Assembly: GCA_950295325.1 (NCBI GenBank)
Contig: OX485803.1
Coordinates: 21,144,001-21,208,000 of the forward strand
Source of the DNA: Polytrichum commune
Lineage: Eukaryota > Streptophyta > Polytrichopsida > Polytrichales > Polytrichaceae
DNA: 64,000 bases
Direction of reading: 5' to 3'
Below the pieces are notes generated by a model, which was not told the origin of the DNA, did not search any database, and saw only the letters and a list, made by a program, of their open reading frames with translations. Below, piece after piece: positions 10,491 to 22,126 of this stretch. The position numbers and the translations under genes were made by a program. How positions within the stretch are numbered: the first letter of the stretch is position 1; every line of letters begins with the position of its first letter.

Positions 10491-12256
10491 GAAGATGTGG
10501 CAACATTATTTGGGGTCACACAAAGCAAAGGTCTACATGGACAATGTGTCCTAAAAGTATTTTAACATATACAAGCGCAAGTGAACGCCAAGTCATTGCG
10601 GTGGCATGATAGTTTGGCGCTTATGAAGGTGGATTTGGTCCACAAACCGGACCGTGGAAATGTGGTGCCGGATGCGCTAAGTAGACGGGAAGAGTTCCAA
10701 GCAATGAGAACCATCCAAACCTTGTGGCTAATGTGTGCCGGCGAAGGAAACTTGTGATGCAAGATACGGGAGGGGTAAATTAACTACCCCGAGGCACAAA
10801 AGCTTTTAGGTGAGCTTCGCAAGAGCAAGGTGCTCAAAGAGGTTAAGTTGGTGGACGGATTGTTCAAGTGTAAGCAAAGTCGGGTGTATGTGCCTCAAGG
10901 CAAGTTGAGGCTATCGGTTTTAAAGGAAGAATGTGATAGTCCTATTGCCGGCCATAGAGGAGAAAGAAAAAACCGCCATAGAATGGCATCAAGGAGGTTC
11001 CATTGGCGGTGCATAAAGGAAAATATAACCCACTTTGTGAAGGCTTGAATTAAAGTGCCAAGTGAACCGAGCCTCTTACCAAAAGCAAGGCGGTTTCTTG
11101 CAACCGTTGCCTATCCCGTCGGCGCCATGGCATAGTATGTGCATGGACTTGATCACAAGTTTGCCGGAGTCACATGGGTATGATGCCATCTTGTTGATGG
11201 TAGAGCGGTTTGCCAAGTTGGCACACATGGTGCCGATTGTGGGAACCGCCACCGCGTTGGAGACCGCATAGCCTTTTCTCAAAGGATGGTTGAGGCACCA
11301 CGGGTTGCCAAGAGTGATTGTGTGGGATCAAGATCCAAAGTTCACAAGTGCATTTTCAATGCATTTCTCTAAGGAGGTCGGAATGAAACTAAGGTTTAGC
11401 ACGGCCTTGCATTCCCAAATGAATGGGAAAGCGGAGCATGTGAATGGAGTCTTGAAGCAATCCTTGAGGAACTTGGTGGGGGCGGACCAAGGAGATTGGG
11501 CGGACTATGTGGGTCGAGCGGAGTGTAATTGCAATGTAGCCACGCACTTGGCTACCAAGGGGTGGTCTTTGGTGGTGGCTTATGGAGTGGATGCGCTCCA
11601 ACCTATTAACCTAGCTCTCGAGGGGGCACATTCAACACTAGAGTTCAACCAAGATGGTGAGGACTTGGCCAAGGATGGTAAACAAGTCTTGGAGATGACC
11701 AAGTTGTTGGTGGAGAAAGCCCGAAGGTGCTACGGAGTGCAAATCAATGCCGGAAGACGCGAAGTGGAGTATGAGGTGGGCCAATAAGGTGTTGTTGAAT
11801 GTGGACAACTTCACCTTGCCCAAAGGCCTTACTCCAAAAGTTCATGTCCAAAATTGGAGCTTCGTTTTCCATTGTGGAACAAGTGTTCAAGGACATGTAT
11901 AAGTTGGAATTACCGCCGGAGATCAAAGTGCATCCGACATTTCATGTCTCATTACGAAAGTCATTTTAGGACGACACCTTGTGGCCCGATCACAAGCAAG
12001 TGATAAGGCCACGTCCCGACCTTGTGGAGGTCATTTGGAACATGAGGTAGGAGGGCATCCTCAAGTGTAGGAAGCCCAAGTGAACATGAAAGAAAATGTA
12101 CAAAGGAGTACTTGGTGAAATGGTGAGGATACCATGAAAAAGAAACCGCTTGGGTGGCGGCAAGAGACATGGTGAACACCAATGAATTGGTGAAGCACTT
12201 TGAAGAAACTAAGGGTAGACATTCCAATAAAATGAAGCGTAGGCATTGATGAGGAC
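10491..12256 (+). pseudogene. RNase H end, integrase and chromodomain remnant (copy E)
   Basis: Decayed Ty3/gypsy pol. After a short RNase H tail comes the integrase: a zinc-binding region (about 10900-11060), then the catalytic core with [18 protein letters not shown] and RVIVWDQDPKFTSAF (the second Asp of DDE lies in DQDPKF), KAEHVNGVLKQ, then INAGRREVEYEVGQ (ending 11787). Frame-shifted sequence from about 12045 reads KEYLVKW.GYHEKETAWVAA, a chromodomain that in chromoviruses guides integration to heterochromatin. A TAG near 11269 breaks the core (ETA*PFLKG); the same stop occurs in copies A, B and D. Non-functional. Confidence 0.85.
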
Positions 12257-13063
12257 ATCAATCTCCTTTAGTGGGGGAGAGACGCTAGTAGCACACTTAG
12301 CTTCGAGGCTAATTGCTCCACAACATTAACTTGTTCTTTGGCTTGAAGAAATAAAGTCCAAACTTTAGTGGTGCAAAGAAGAAAGTATGAGATGAGGTCC
12401 TAGTCTTGTACTTGTGCTTGGTTAGTGGAAGAGGGGGAATAGACATGCCAAACTAGGTTGGGTAAGCCGAGTAATTGGGGGCCATGGCTTGGAGGGGCCT
12501 TGGATAAAACCAAGAAACTTCTTAGTTGTGGGCTTGTCCGGGCAGGGACAAGGTGATGGCGCGTGCTTATAAAAGTGCTACCCGCGAGCTAACGAGAGTT
12601 GGCGCATGGGAGTCATGAACCCATGTCTCGAAAGAGCAAAGTGGGAACCGAGTCGGGCGGGACTTGGCATCACCCCCATGCGATCGAGGCGTGGCTTAAC
12701 AATGGAAAGCCATCTCGGAGTTGCAACCGAAACAACTTAGTGGAAGCCTTGAGGTCTCGCCTAGATGTGTCATGTTAGGCTAGTGGAGCCTAACGGGGGA
12801 GGCCCCAAAGGAGGGGCAACCCAAGCGAGTCCCAAAGTAGGTGGGTCTAGTGTAGGTTAGGTCCTTGGAGGAGAGATCCAAGGTCGCTAACGGACCACCT
12901 AGGAACGACACCTTTGGGACTATGCCAAATTTGAAGATGCATTGTGGGGGTCGCGCCCTAAGGTAAACACAATGCCGCACCATAGAGGATGGCAACTTGA
13001 GAATTGGTGTGCCGACTACGAGTATAGTCGATGAGGGCATCGACTCCGTTTGGTGGGGGTGAG
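12257..13063 (+). other. 3' non-coding region of copy E, with polypurine tract
   Basis: About 0.8 kb between the chromodomain and the 3' LTR. It is non-coding and repeated nearly unchanged in copies A, B and D. The purine-rich GGTGGGGGTGAG directly before the LTR (13052-13063) is the likely plus-strand primer site. Confidence 0.65.
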
Positions 13064-14041
13064 TGTCGCGCACCTCTCCATAAGGAGTGCCCGAAACACC
13101 ATGGGCACAAGGGGGACCCCGGAGTGACACCCAGGACTTGTGGCGCCGTTGGTGAGAGGGCCCAAGTGATCCTAGTGTGGGTGAGGGCCCCGGGCGTTGG
13201 GAACGCCTCCCACCCACGGAGACTAGGAGACACAAGGGTAAGGCCATGAGCTATGCGTAGCTGATGGTGTGGTGATTCTAGAATGCTCAAGATCACCTCA
13301 AGCGGAGGTGTGAGCTAGGAGTTATGGCCATTTGAGTGGGGCGCTGTCCTGGGACAGCGCCCTGGTACAGCAGTGCCTGGGAGTGATTCCCCGGACTGCC
13401 AAGGTTCAAACAGGCATAACTTCCTGAAGACTTGCCCGAATGGGGCAAGTGAGGAGTCCATCAGCATCTACGTGACGCGTAGATGAAGATGGAGTGGTTG
13501 GTTGTTATGATCAGACATCATACAAGGAAGTTATGATGGTCTGAAGCTGCTGGGAGGGTTCTAGGCCCAGCAGCTAAAGGAAAATGTCCACTTGGCCCCA
13601 ACTCTTGGTAGAGAGACAAGAGGTTGGTTGACGGCGGGGTAGGGGCCCCGCGTAAAGTCCTAGACGCTTATATGGGTGAGGTGGTGTGGCCTCACCCACC
13701 CGAGGCCGAACGGCACGGCCTCCATGGGCTTTGGCCCATTGTGAGGCCATAGTTGCCTAGTATGGTTCGGGTTGTTGTAGTGTTGCTCCGGCAATGCGAT
13801 GATCAACATAAGATGGGACTTCCATGGATGGAAGTCCACATCAAAGAAATGGGTTAACGATTAAGGGGTGAGTCCAGAAAGCAAAGTAGGAGGGTTGGTT
13901 CCCCTCCTTTGAATTATATGGTCCGGGGTAAGAGGAGCTAACCATTAGCATGGCGGTATGCGAAGGGTTAGCGACTTGTAACCTTTGCTAGAATTGAAAA
14001 TTGGCAAGATGGTCAAAGGGGGGCTAGCAAGGGTTGCGACA
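13064..14041 (+). repeat. 3' LTR of copy E
   Basis: Full-length LTR, 978 bp, TGTCGCGCAC...GGTTGCGACA. It contains several hairpin-forming inverted repeats typical of this family and a TATATGGG box near 13671. Short frames inside it (both strands) recur in every LTR copy and are not genes. Confidence 0.9.
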
Positions 14042-14157
14042 AAAAGACACAACCATGTTAGATGTTGAAGGCCTGCAAGGGCCTGGTGATACCTCTACTC
14101 CTAACCAAGTCGATGAACCCATGCATGATGCACATGCGGAGATTGGTTTAGGACAAG
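14042..14157 (+). pseudogene. Gene 1 fragment between two insertions
   Basis: A 116-bp island of gene 1, open in the frame that continues from 10386: KDTTMLDVEGLQGPGD..., ending IGLGQ at the next insertion. It begins with the second AAAAG target duplication. No domain recognised; the composition matches the low-complexity tail of the preceding exon. Confidence 0.6.
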
Positions 14158-14363
14158 TGTCGCAACCCTTGCTAGGTCCCTTAACAATCTTGCCAATTTT
14201 CGTTTCTAGCAAAGGTTACGAGCGCTAACCATTCGCATTCCGTCATGCTAATGGATAGCTCCTCTTACCCTGGACCAATAGTTCATAGGAGGGAACCAAC
14301 CCTCCTACTTTGCTTTCGGGACTCACCCCTTAATCGGTAACCCATTTCCCCAATGTGGACTTC

Positions 14364-15336
14364 TGTCGCAACCCTTGCTAGGTCCCTTAATAATCTTGCC
14401 AATTTTCGTTTCTAGCAAAGGTTACGAGCGCTAACCATTCGCATTCCGCCATGCTAATGGTTAGCTCCTCTTACCCCGGACCAATAGTTCATAGGAGGGA
14501 ACCAACCCTCCTACTTTGCTTTTGGGACTCACCCCTTAATCGGTAACCCATTTCCCCAATGTGGACTTCCATCCATGGAAGTCCAATCCTATGTTGATCA
14601 TCGCGTTGCCGGAGCAACACTACAACAACCCGAACCATACTAGGCAACTATGGCCTCACAATGGGCCAATGCCCATGGAGGCCGTGCCGTTCGGCCTCGG
14701 GTGGGTGAGGCCACACCACCTCACCCATATAAGCCTCTAGGACTCTACACGGGGCCCCTACCCCACCGCCAACCAACCTCTTGTCTCTCTACCAAGAGTT
14801 GGGGCCAAGTGGACATTTTCCCTTAGCTGCTGGGCCTAGAACCCCCCCAGCAGCTTCAGACCATCATAACTTCCTTGTATGATGTCTGATCATAACAACC
14901 AACCACTCCATCTTCATCTACGCTTCACGTAGATGCCGATGGACTCCTCGCTTGCCCCATTCGGGCAAGTCTTGAGGAAGTTATGCCTGTTTGAAGCTTG
15001 GCAGTCCCGGGAATCACTCCCAGGCACTGCTGTACCAGGGCGCTGTCCCGGGACAGCACCCCACTCAAATGGCCATAACTCCTAGCTCCCACCTCCGCTT
15101 GAGGTGATCTTGAGCATTCTAGAATCACCACGCCATGAGCTACGCATAGCTCATGGCCTCACCCTCATGCCTCCTAGTCTTTGTGGGTGGGAGGCGTTCC
15201 CAACGCCCGGGGCCCTCCCCCACACTAGGATCACTTGGGCCCTCTCACCAACGGCGCCACAAGTCCCGGGTGTCACTCCGGGGTCCCCTTTGTGCCCATG
15301 GTGTTTCGGCCACTCCTCATGGAGAGGTGCGCGACA
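14364..15336 (-). repeat. 3' LTR of copy A
   Basis: 973 bp, TGTCGCAACC...GCGCGACA read on plus. Very similar to the LTR at 28594-29572; the two share features not in copy B, as expected for a pair from one insertion. Confidence 0.9.
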
Positions 15337-17229
15337 CTCACCCCCACCAAACGGAGTCGATGCCCTCATCGACTATACTCGTAGTCGGCACACCAATTCT
15401 CAAATTGCCATCCTCTATGGTGCGGCATTGTGTTTACCTTAGGGCGCGACCCCCACAATGCATCTTCAAATTTGGCATAGTCCCAAAGGTGTCGTTCCTA
15501 GGTGGTCCGTTAGCGACGTTGGATCTCTCATCCAAGGACCTAACCTATACTAGACCCACCTACTTCGGGACTCACATGGGTTGCCCCTCCTTTGGGGCCT
15601 CCCCCGTTAGGCTCCATTAGCCTAACGTGACACATCTAGGCGAGACCTCAACGCTTCCACTAAGTTGTCTCGGTTGCAACTCCGAGATGGCCTTCCATTG
15701 TTAAGCCACGCCTCGATCGCACGGGGGTGATGCCAAGTCCCGCCCGACTCGGTTCCCACTTTGCTCTTTCGAGACATGGGTTCATGACTCCCATGCGCCA
15801 ACTCTCGTTAGCTCGCGGGTAGCACTTTTATGAGCACGCGCCATCACCTTGCCCCCGCCCGGACAAGCCCACAACTAAGAAGTTTCTTGGTTTTATCCAA
15901 GGCCCCTCCAAGCCATGGCCCCCAATTACTCGGCTTACCCAACCTAGTTTGGCATATCTATTCCCCCTCTTCCATTAACCAAGCACAAGTACAAGACTAG
16001 GACCTCATCTCATACTTTTCTCTTTGCACCACTAAAGTTTGGACTTTATTCCCTCAAGCCAAAGAACAAGTTCATGTTGTGGCATAATTAACCTCGAAGG
16101 TAAGTGTGCTACTAGCGTCTCTACCCCACTAAAGGAGATTGATGTCCTCATCAATGCCTACGCTTCATTTTATTGGAATCCTTAGCCTTAGTTTCTTCAA
16201 AGTGCTTCACCAATTCATTGGTGTTCACCATGTCTCTTGCCGCCACCCAAGCGGTTTCTTTCTCATGGTATCCTCACCATTTCACCAAGTACTCCTTTGT
16301 ACATTTTCTTTCATTTTCACTTGGGCTTCCTACATTTGAGGATGCCCTCCTACCTCATGTTCCAAATGACCTCCACAAGGTCGGGACGTGGCCTAATCAC
16401 TTGCTTGTGATCGGGCCACAAGGTGTCGTCCTAAAATGACTTTCGTAATGAGACATGAAATGTCGGATGCACTTTGATCTCGGGCGGTAATTCCAACTTA
16501 TACATGTCCTTGAACACTTGTTCCACAATGGAAATCGAAGTTCCAATTTTGGACATGAACTTTTGGAGTAAGGCCTTTGGGCAAGGTGAAGTTGTCCACA
16601 TTCAACAACACCTTATTGGCCCACCTCATACTCCACTTCGCGTCTTCCGGCATTGATTTGCACTCCGTAGCACCTTCGGGCTTTCTCCACCAACAACTTG
16701 GTCATCTCCAAGACTTGTTTACCATCCTTGGCCAAGTCCTCACCATCTTGGTTGAACTCTAGTGTTGAATGTGCCCCCTCGAGAGCTAGGTTAATAGGTT
16801 GGAGCGCATTCACTCCATAAGCCACCACGAAAGACCACCCCTTGGTAGCCAAGTGCGTGGCTACATTGCAATTACACTCTGCTCGACCCACATAGTCCGC
16901 CCAATCTCCTTGGTCCGCCCCCACCAAGTTCCTCAAGTATTGCTTCAAGACTCCATTCACATGCTCCGCTTTCCCATTCATTTGGGAATGCAAGGCCGTG
17001 CTAAACCTTAGTTTCATTCCGACCTCCTTAGAGAAATGCATTGAAAATGCACTTGTGAACTTTGGATCTTGATCCCACACAATCACTCTTGGCAACCCGT
17101 GGTGCTTCAACCATCCTTTGAGAAAAGGCTATGCGGTCTCCAACGCGGTGGCGGTTCCCACAATCGGCACCATGTGTGCCAACTTGGCAAACCGCTCTAC
17201 CATCAACAAGATGGCATCATACCCATGTG
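15337..17229 (-). pseudogene. Integrase C-terminal part, chromodomain and 3' region (copy A)
   Basis: Minus-strand pol remnant. The integrase core frame 17110-16613 reads RVIVWDQDPKFTSAF...INAGRREVEYEVGQ. A chromodomain remnant follows at about 16350-16145 and about 0.8 kb of non-coding 3' sequence to the LTR. The integrase coding region is cut at 17229 by copy B; the other half resumes at 25364. The shared stop codon after ETA is present. Non-functional. Confidence 0.85.
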
Positions 17230-18203
17230 TGTCGCGCACCTCTCCATGAGGAGTGCCCGAAACACCATGGGCACAAGGGGGACCCCGGAGTGACACCCGG
17301 GACTTGTGGCGCCGTTGGTGAGAGGGCCCAAGTGATCCTAGTGTGGGTGAGGGCCCCGGGCGTGGGGAACGCCTCCCACCCACGAAGACTAGGAGGCACA
17401 AGGGTAAGGCCATGAGCTATGCGTAGCTCATGGCGTGGTGATTCTAGAAAGCTCAAGAACACCTCAATCGAAGGTGTGAGCTAGGAGTTATGGCCATTTG
17501 AGTGGGGCGGTGTCCCGGGACAGCGCCCTGGTACAGCAGTGCCTGGGAGTGATTCCCGGGACTGCCAAGGTTCAAACACGCATAACTTCCTCAAGACTTG
17601 CCCGAATGGGGCAAGTGAGGAGTCCATCGGCATCTACGTGAAGCGTAGATGAGGATGGAGTGGTTGGTTGTTATGATCAGACATCATACAAGGAAGTTAT
17701 GATGGTCTGAAGCTGCTGGGGGGGTTCTAGGCCCAGCAGCTAAGGGAAAATGTCCACTTGGCCCCAACTCTTGGTAGAGAGACAAGAGGTTGGTTGGCGG
17801 TGGGGTAGGGGCTCCGTGTAGAGTCCTAGAGGCTTATATGGGTGAGGTGGTGTGGCCTCACCCACCCGAGGCCGAACGGCAAGGCCTCCATGGGCTTTGG
17901 CCTATTGTGAGGCCATAGTTGCCTAGTATGCTTCGGGTTGTTGTAGTGTTGCTCCGGCAATGCGATGATCAACATAGGATTGGACTTCCATGGATGGAAG
18001 TCCACATTGGGGAAATGGGTTACCAATTAAGGGGTGAGTCCCGAAAGCAAAGTAGGAGGGTTGGTTCCCTCCTATGAACTATTGGTCCGGGGTAAGAGGA
18101 GCTAACCATTAGCATGGCGGAATGCGAATGGTTAGCGCTCGTAACCTTTGCTAGAATTGAAAATTGGCAAGATTGTCAAGGGGGCTTAGCAAGGGTTGCG
18201 ACA
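17230..18203 (+). repeat. 5' LTR of copy B
   Basis: 974 bp, TGTCGCGCAC...GTTGCGACA. Shares diagnostic changes with the 3' LTR (for example GGGGCTCCGTGTAGAG), with a few differences clustered near the 3' end. Confidence 0.92.
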
Positions 18204-18205
18204 CT

Positions 18206-18224
18206 TGGTATCAGAGCAGGTTTC
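18206..18224 (+). promoter_or_regulatory. Primer-binding site, initiator tRNA-Met type (copy B)
   Basis: TGGTATCAGAGCAGG begins two bases after the LTR. It is complementary to the 3' end of plant initiator tRNA-Met, the usual primer of plant Ty3/gypsy and copia elements. Confidence 0.9.
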
Positions 18225-18439
18225 CAATTTTTGGGCTAGCACTTTGAGGGAAGCATGGCTATCAAATAAGCGGGTTGTCATTGTGAGCCCGGGTTTCCAA
18301 AAGGTTGTGAGGCTCAAATTGGAACAACGATCATGTGTAAATGGAATTTGACCGTACCATTGGTTCTAATGACAATGGTGGGCATGATGGTGGATTCGGT
18401 AAGGAAAATGGTGGAGTCCTTTGAAAGGGCTCCCGCACG

Positions 18440-19522
18440 TGTCGCGCACCTCTCCATAAGGAGTGCCCGAAACACCATGGGCACAAGGGGGACCCCGGAG
18501 TGACACCCGGGACTTGTGGCGCCGTTGGTGAGAGGGCCCAAGTGATCCTAGTGTGGGTGAGGGCCCCGGGCGTTGGGAACGCCTCCCACCCGCTGAGACT
18601 AGGAAGCATGAGGGTAAGGCCATGAGTTATGCGTAGCTCATAGCGTGGTGATTCTAGAATGCTCAAGAACACCTCAATCGGAGGTGTGAGCTAGGAGTTA
18701 TGGCCATTTGAGTGGGGCGCTGTCCCGGGACAGCGCCCTGGTGCAGCAGTGCCTGGGAGTGACTCCCGGGACTGCCAAGGTTCAAGGAGGCATAACGTCC
18801 TCATAACTTGCCCGAATGGGGCAAGTGAGGAGTCCATCGGCATCTACATGAAACGTAGATGAAGATGGAGTGGTTGGTTGTTATGATCAGACATCATACA
18901 AGGAAGTTATGATGGTCTGAAGCTGCTGGGGGTTCTAGGCCCAGCAGCTAAAGGAAAATATCCACTTGGCCCCAACTCTTGGTAGAGAGACAAGAGGTTG
19001 GTTGATGGTGGGGTAGGGGCCCCGCGTAAAGTCCTAGAGGCTTATATGGGTGAGGTGGTGTGGCCTCACCCACCCGAGGCCGAACGGCAAGGCCTCCATG
19101 GGCATTGGCCCATTGTGAGGCCATAGTTGCCTAGTATGGTTCGGGTTGTTGTAGTGTTGCTCCGGCAATGCGATGATCAACATAGGATTGGGCTTCCATG
19201 GATGGAAGTCCACATCTAAGGAATGGTTACCGATTAAGGGGTGAGTCCCAAAAGCAAAGTAGGAGGGTTGGTTCCCTCCTATGAACTATAAGGTCCGGGG
19301 TAGGAGGAGCTAACCATTAGCATGGCGGAATGCGAATGGTTAGCGCTCGTAACCTTTGCTAGAATTGAAAATTGGCAAGATTGTCAAGGGGGCTTAGCAA
19401 GGGTTGCGACAGAGGAGCTAACCATTAGCATGGCGGTATGCGAAGGGTTAGCGACTCGTAACCTTTGCTAGAATTGAAAATTGGCAAGATGGTCAAGGGG
19501 GGGGCTAGCAAGGGTTGCGACA
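18440..19522 (+). mobile_element. LTR insertion with duplicated 3' end, inside copy B
   Basis: A full LTR (18440-19411) is followed directly by a second copy of its last 111 bp (19412-19522). The whole is flanked by GCACG (18435-18439 and 19523-19527), so it arrived as one insertion and was later reduced, probably by unequal recombination. The interrupted sequence matches the uninterrupted equivalent in copy D near 31505. Confidence 0.85.
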
Positions 19523-19962
19523 GCACGCCTCAAAAAACATTTGGGGCCTAGAATACCGAATGCACCCAAAACCTTGGAGGGCATTAATGTTGGATTGAAA
19601 TTCCAATTCGAAATGCTTGGAAGGTATTGATGTTGGAATGAATTTGGTGCTAATGAGGCACCCGGGGCCTCTTAAGGCCTATGTGCGCTATTCAAACGCA
19701 CAAATGAAGGATACACCTAAAACGGACGAGCTTTCTAAGAAATGCATCCTTTTAGGTGGGGTTTTAAAAGCGGGTGGTGGATGCCTTGTTTAAGTCCCTA
19801 AGGCTTCTTGAGGACATGGTGGGGACCATCAAGTTTGCAAGAGCATTGAAGCCGATGGTCCCCAAGAGAAGTTTGGCGGCGCATCACCACAAGTGGCTTT
19901 AGCCAAAGTAGGTCCCAAAGAAATGAGTGCAAATTGTTTGGTCCATTTTACTTAGGCAAAAC

Positions 19963-20262
19963 ATGTTGGTGCCGCGGACGGAATGTTGAAAGGTGGCTTT
20001 ATGCTTCCAAAGCAAATCATGCTTGTGCTGCGGACGGAATGTTGGGAGGTGGGTTTGTCCTACCAAGGCAATTCATGTTCGTGCCGCGGACGGAGTGTGG
20101 GAAGGTGGCTTTGTGCTACCAAGGCAAAACATGTTTGTTTTGTGGACAAACTATTAGAAATTGGTTTTGTGGCACCAAACCAATTTGTCCCACGGACGAA
20201 ATGTTTAAAGTTGGCTTTGCGGACCAAGCCAAGCCAAGTTGCCGAGGACCGAATGTAAGACG
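19963..20262 (+). repeat. 56-bp tandem repeat in gag-side region (copy B)
   Basis: About six units with a 56-bp period, marked by GCCGCGGACGGAATGTTG at 19971, 20027 and 20083 and decayed versions after that. Since 56 is not a multiple of three, the repeat cannot keep one reading frame. The same array is in copy A (about 27640-27925); in copy D it is reduced to about one unit. Confidence 0.8.
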
Positions 20263-20407
20263 ATGGCATTGTGGCCAAGGCTAGTAGCCTTAAGCCAAGG
20301 CCAAATCTTTTGTACCTTGAGGCTCAATGAATGGGAGAAATGTCTCATGTGTTGACAAAGAGGCTACCACTCCTTCTTGAGCCCAAAACTCACAAGGGAG
20401 TTGAGGC

Positions 20408-20880
20408 TTGCCGATTGATAGAGAAAGCAAGCCCACCAAGGTGCGGTTTGGAAAGGGCGAACCGCATGAGACAAAGGAGGCCGCGATGCATGTAACCTTT
20501 CAATGTGGGACATTGGATTTTTGTCAAAATTTCACACCATGTGAAATAAATGAAATGCATGTCATTGTGAAGGCCGCCTACTTTGAAACTCACATGATAG
20601 ATGTGAGGTGCAAGCCGGTGAGCTTGCGGTGCATTATGATGTGTCATAATGGCAAAGAATTGAAGTTCAAATTGACAAGGACTCCTATGGTAGGAGGACC
20701 CAAGTTGAATTTGGTCTTAATGGACCAAATGAAAAATAGAAAACATAATGGTCGTGGTTCAATTGGAGCAACTCCAAGGAATGTATGGGGAGGCTAGGAA
20801 AGATGGGCCTCCTCCAAACCACATTGGTGGGATGTTGGTGAGATACAAGGATGTATTCACCAATGTGTTGCCCAAAAAGT
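20408..20880 (+). pseudogene. Protease-to-RT linker remnant (copy B)
   Basis: A 129-codon frame (CQNFTPCEINEMHVIVKAAYF..., KLTRTPMVGGPKLNLVLM) followed by MLVRYKDVFTNVLPKKLPP, the conserved peptide just before the reverse transcriptase of chromoviruses. The protease active site is not recognisable. Equivalent frames lie in copies A (27473-27084, minus) and D (32100-32600). Confidence 0.65.
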
Positions 20881-22126
20881 TACCGCCAAGAAGTGAAAAA
20901 TAACTTTGCTCAACGAGAGATTGAGTTCTTGAGGTATGTGGTGACAAAGGAAGTTGGTGGACGAACATGAAGAATGTCAAGGCAATCCAAGAAGAGAATT
21001 GGCCCTTGATTCAAGAAAAGGGCTTAGGTCATTTGTTGGCCTAGACAACTACTACCACCACTTCATTCATGGTTTTTCTAAGGTTGCTAGAACCTTAGTC
21101 AACATGTTGGAAAAAATGGCTATCCCAAGAGTGGGATGAGCCTTGCCACCAAGCCTTTGGGGAGCTCAAGAGTAAGTTCTCTTCACAACATGTGGTTAAG
21201 TTTCCGGGTTTTCATGAGCATGTTGAGGTGCACATGAAGGCGAAGGATTTTACCATTGGCGGATGTTGATCCAAGATGGATGACCATTGCTTATAGGAGC
21301 ATTAAGCTCCATGGTTGTAGAAGCTTGTCCAACTTGTGCAAGAGATGGCTATCCCAAGAGTGGGATGAGCCTTGCCACCAAGTCTTTGAGGGGCTTAAGA
21401 CCAAGTTCCTCTTTACCACCCGTGTTCAAGTTCGCGGAGCTTGAAAAACCTTTTGAGGTGCATACGGGGGGCGAGTGACTTTACCATTGGCGGATGTTGA
21501 TGCAAGATGGATGGCCATCGCATATGAGAGCATGAAGCTCGATGGTTCGACTTGTGGAAGAAATGGCTATCCCAAGAGTGGGATGATGTTTGTCACGAGT
21601 CTTTGGGGAGCTTAAGACCAAGTTCTCTTCGCCGCCCGTGCTCAAATTCGCGGAGCTTGACAAACCTTTTGAGGTGCATACGGGGGTCAATGACTTTGCC
21701 AATGGCGGATTGTTGATTTAAGATGGATGGCCATTGCATATGCGAGCATAAAGCTCGATGGTTGTCAAAGAAGACAACCAACTCATGACAAAGAACTTCT
21801 TTGCCGTAGTGCATTGCTTGAAGATGTGGCGACACTAGTTGGGGTCGCACAAAGTAAAGGTCTACAAGGACAATGTGTCCTAAAAGTATTTTGACATACA
21901 AGCGCAAGTGAGCGCCAAGTTATTGCGTTGGCATGATAGCTTGGCGCTTATGAAGGTGGATTTGGTCCACAAACCGGACCGTGGAAATGTGGTGCCGGAT
22001 GCGCTAAGTAGACGGGAAGAGTTCCAAGCAATGAGAACCATCCAAACCTTGTGGCTAATGTGTGCCGGCGAAGGAAACTTGTGATGCAAGATACGGGAGG
22101 GGTAAATTAACTACCCCAAAGCACAA
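20881..22126 (+). pseudogene. RT deletion scar and RNase H remnant (copy B)
   Basis: Directly after KLPPRS the sequence jumps to FAQREIEFLRYVV, which in complete chromoviruses lies past the YxDD palm; roughly 200 codons of reverse transcriptase are missing. The thumb/RNase H start then occurs in about three tandem units (each with CTATCCCAAGAGTGGGATG, at about 21119, 21350 and 21566). RNase H sequence follows, ending near GNVVPDALSR-like text at 22000, all with frameshifts. Copies A and D have the same scar. Confidence 0.75.

Larger units (their letters stand above)
10387..14041 (+). mobile_element. Chromovirus copy E, internally deleted
   Basis: Starts TGTCGCGCAC and ends GGTTGCGACA, flanked on both sides by the 5-bp duplication AAAAG (10382-10386 and 14042-14046). 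Only about 98 bp of the 5' LTR remains (10387-10484); it is fused near 10485-10491 to RNase H sequence, so gag, protease and reverse transcriptase are missing. Integrase and chromodomain remnants and a full 3' LTR follow. It sits in gene 1; removing it with one AAAAG restores the frame (CEK-DTTML). Confidence 0.88.

Noticed and set aside
19963-20262. Cys-rich repeat protein (CRGRNVERW...)
   Set aside because: The 56-bp period is not a multiple of three, so the frame changes each unit; it is a non-coding tandem repeat read by chance.
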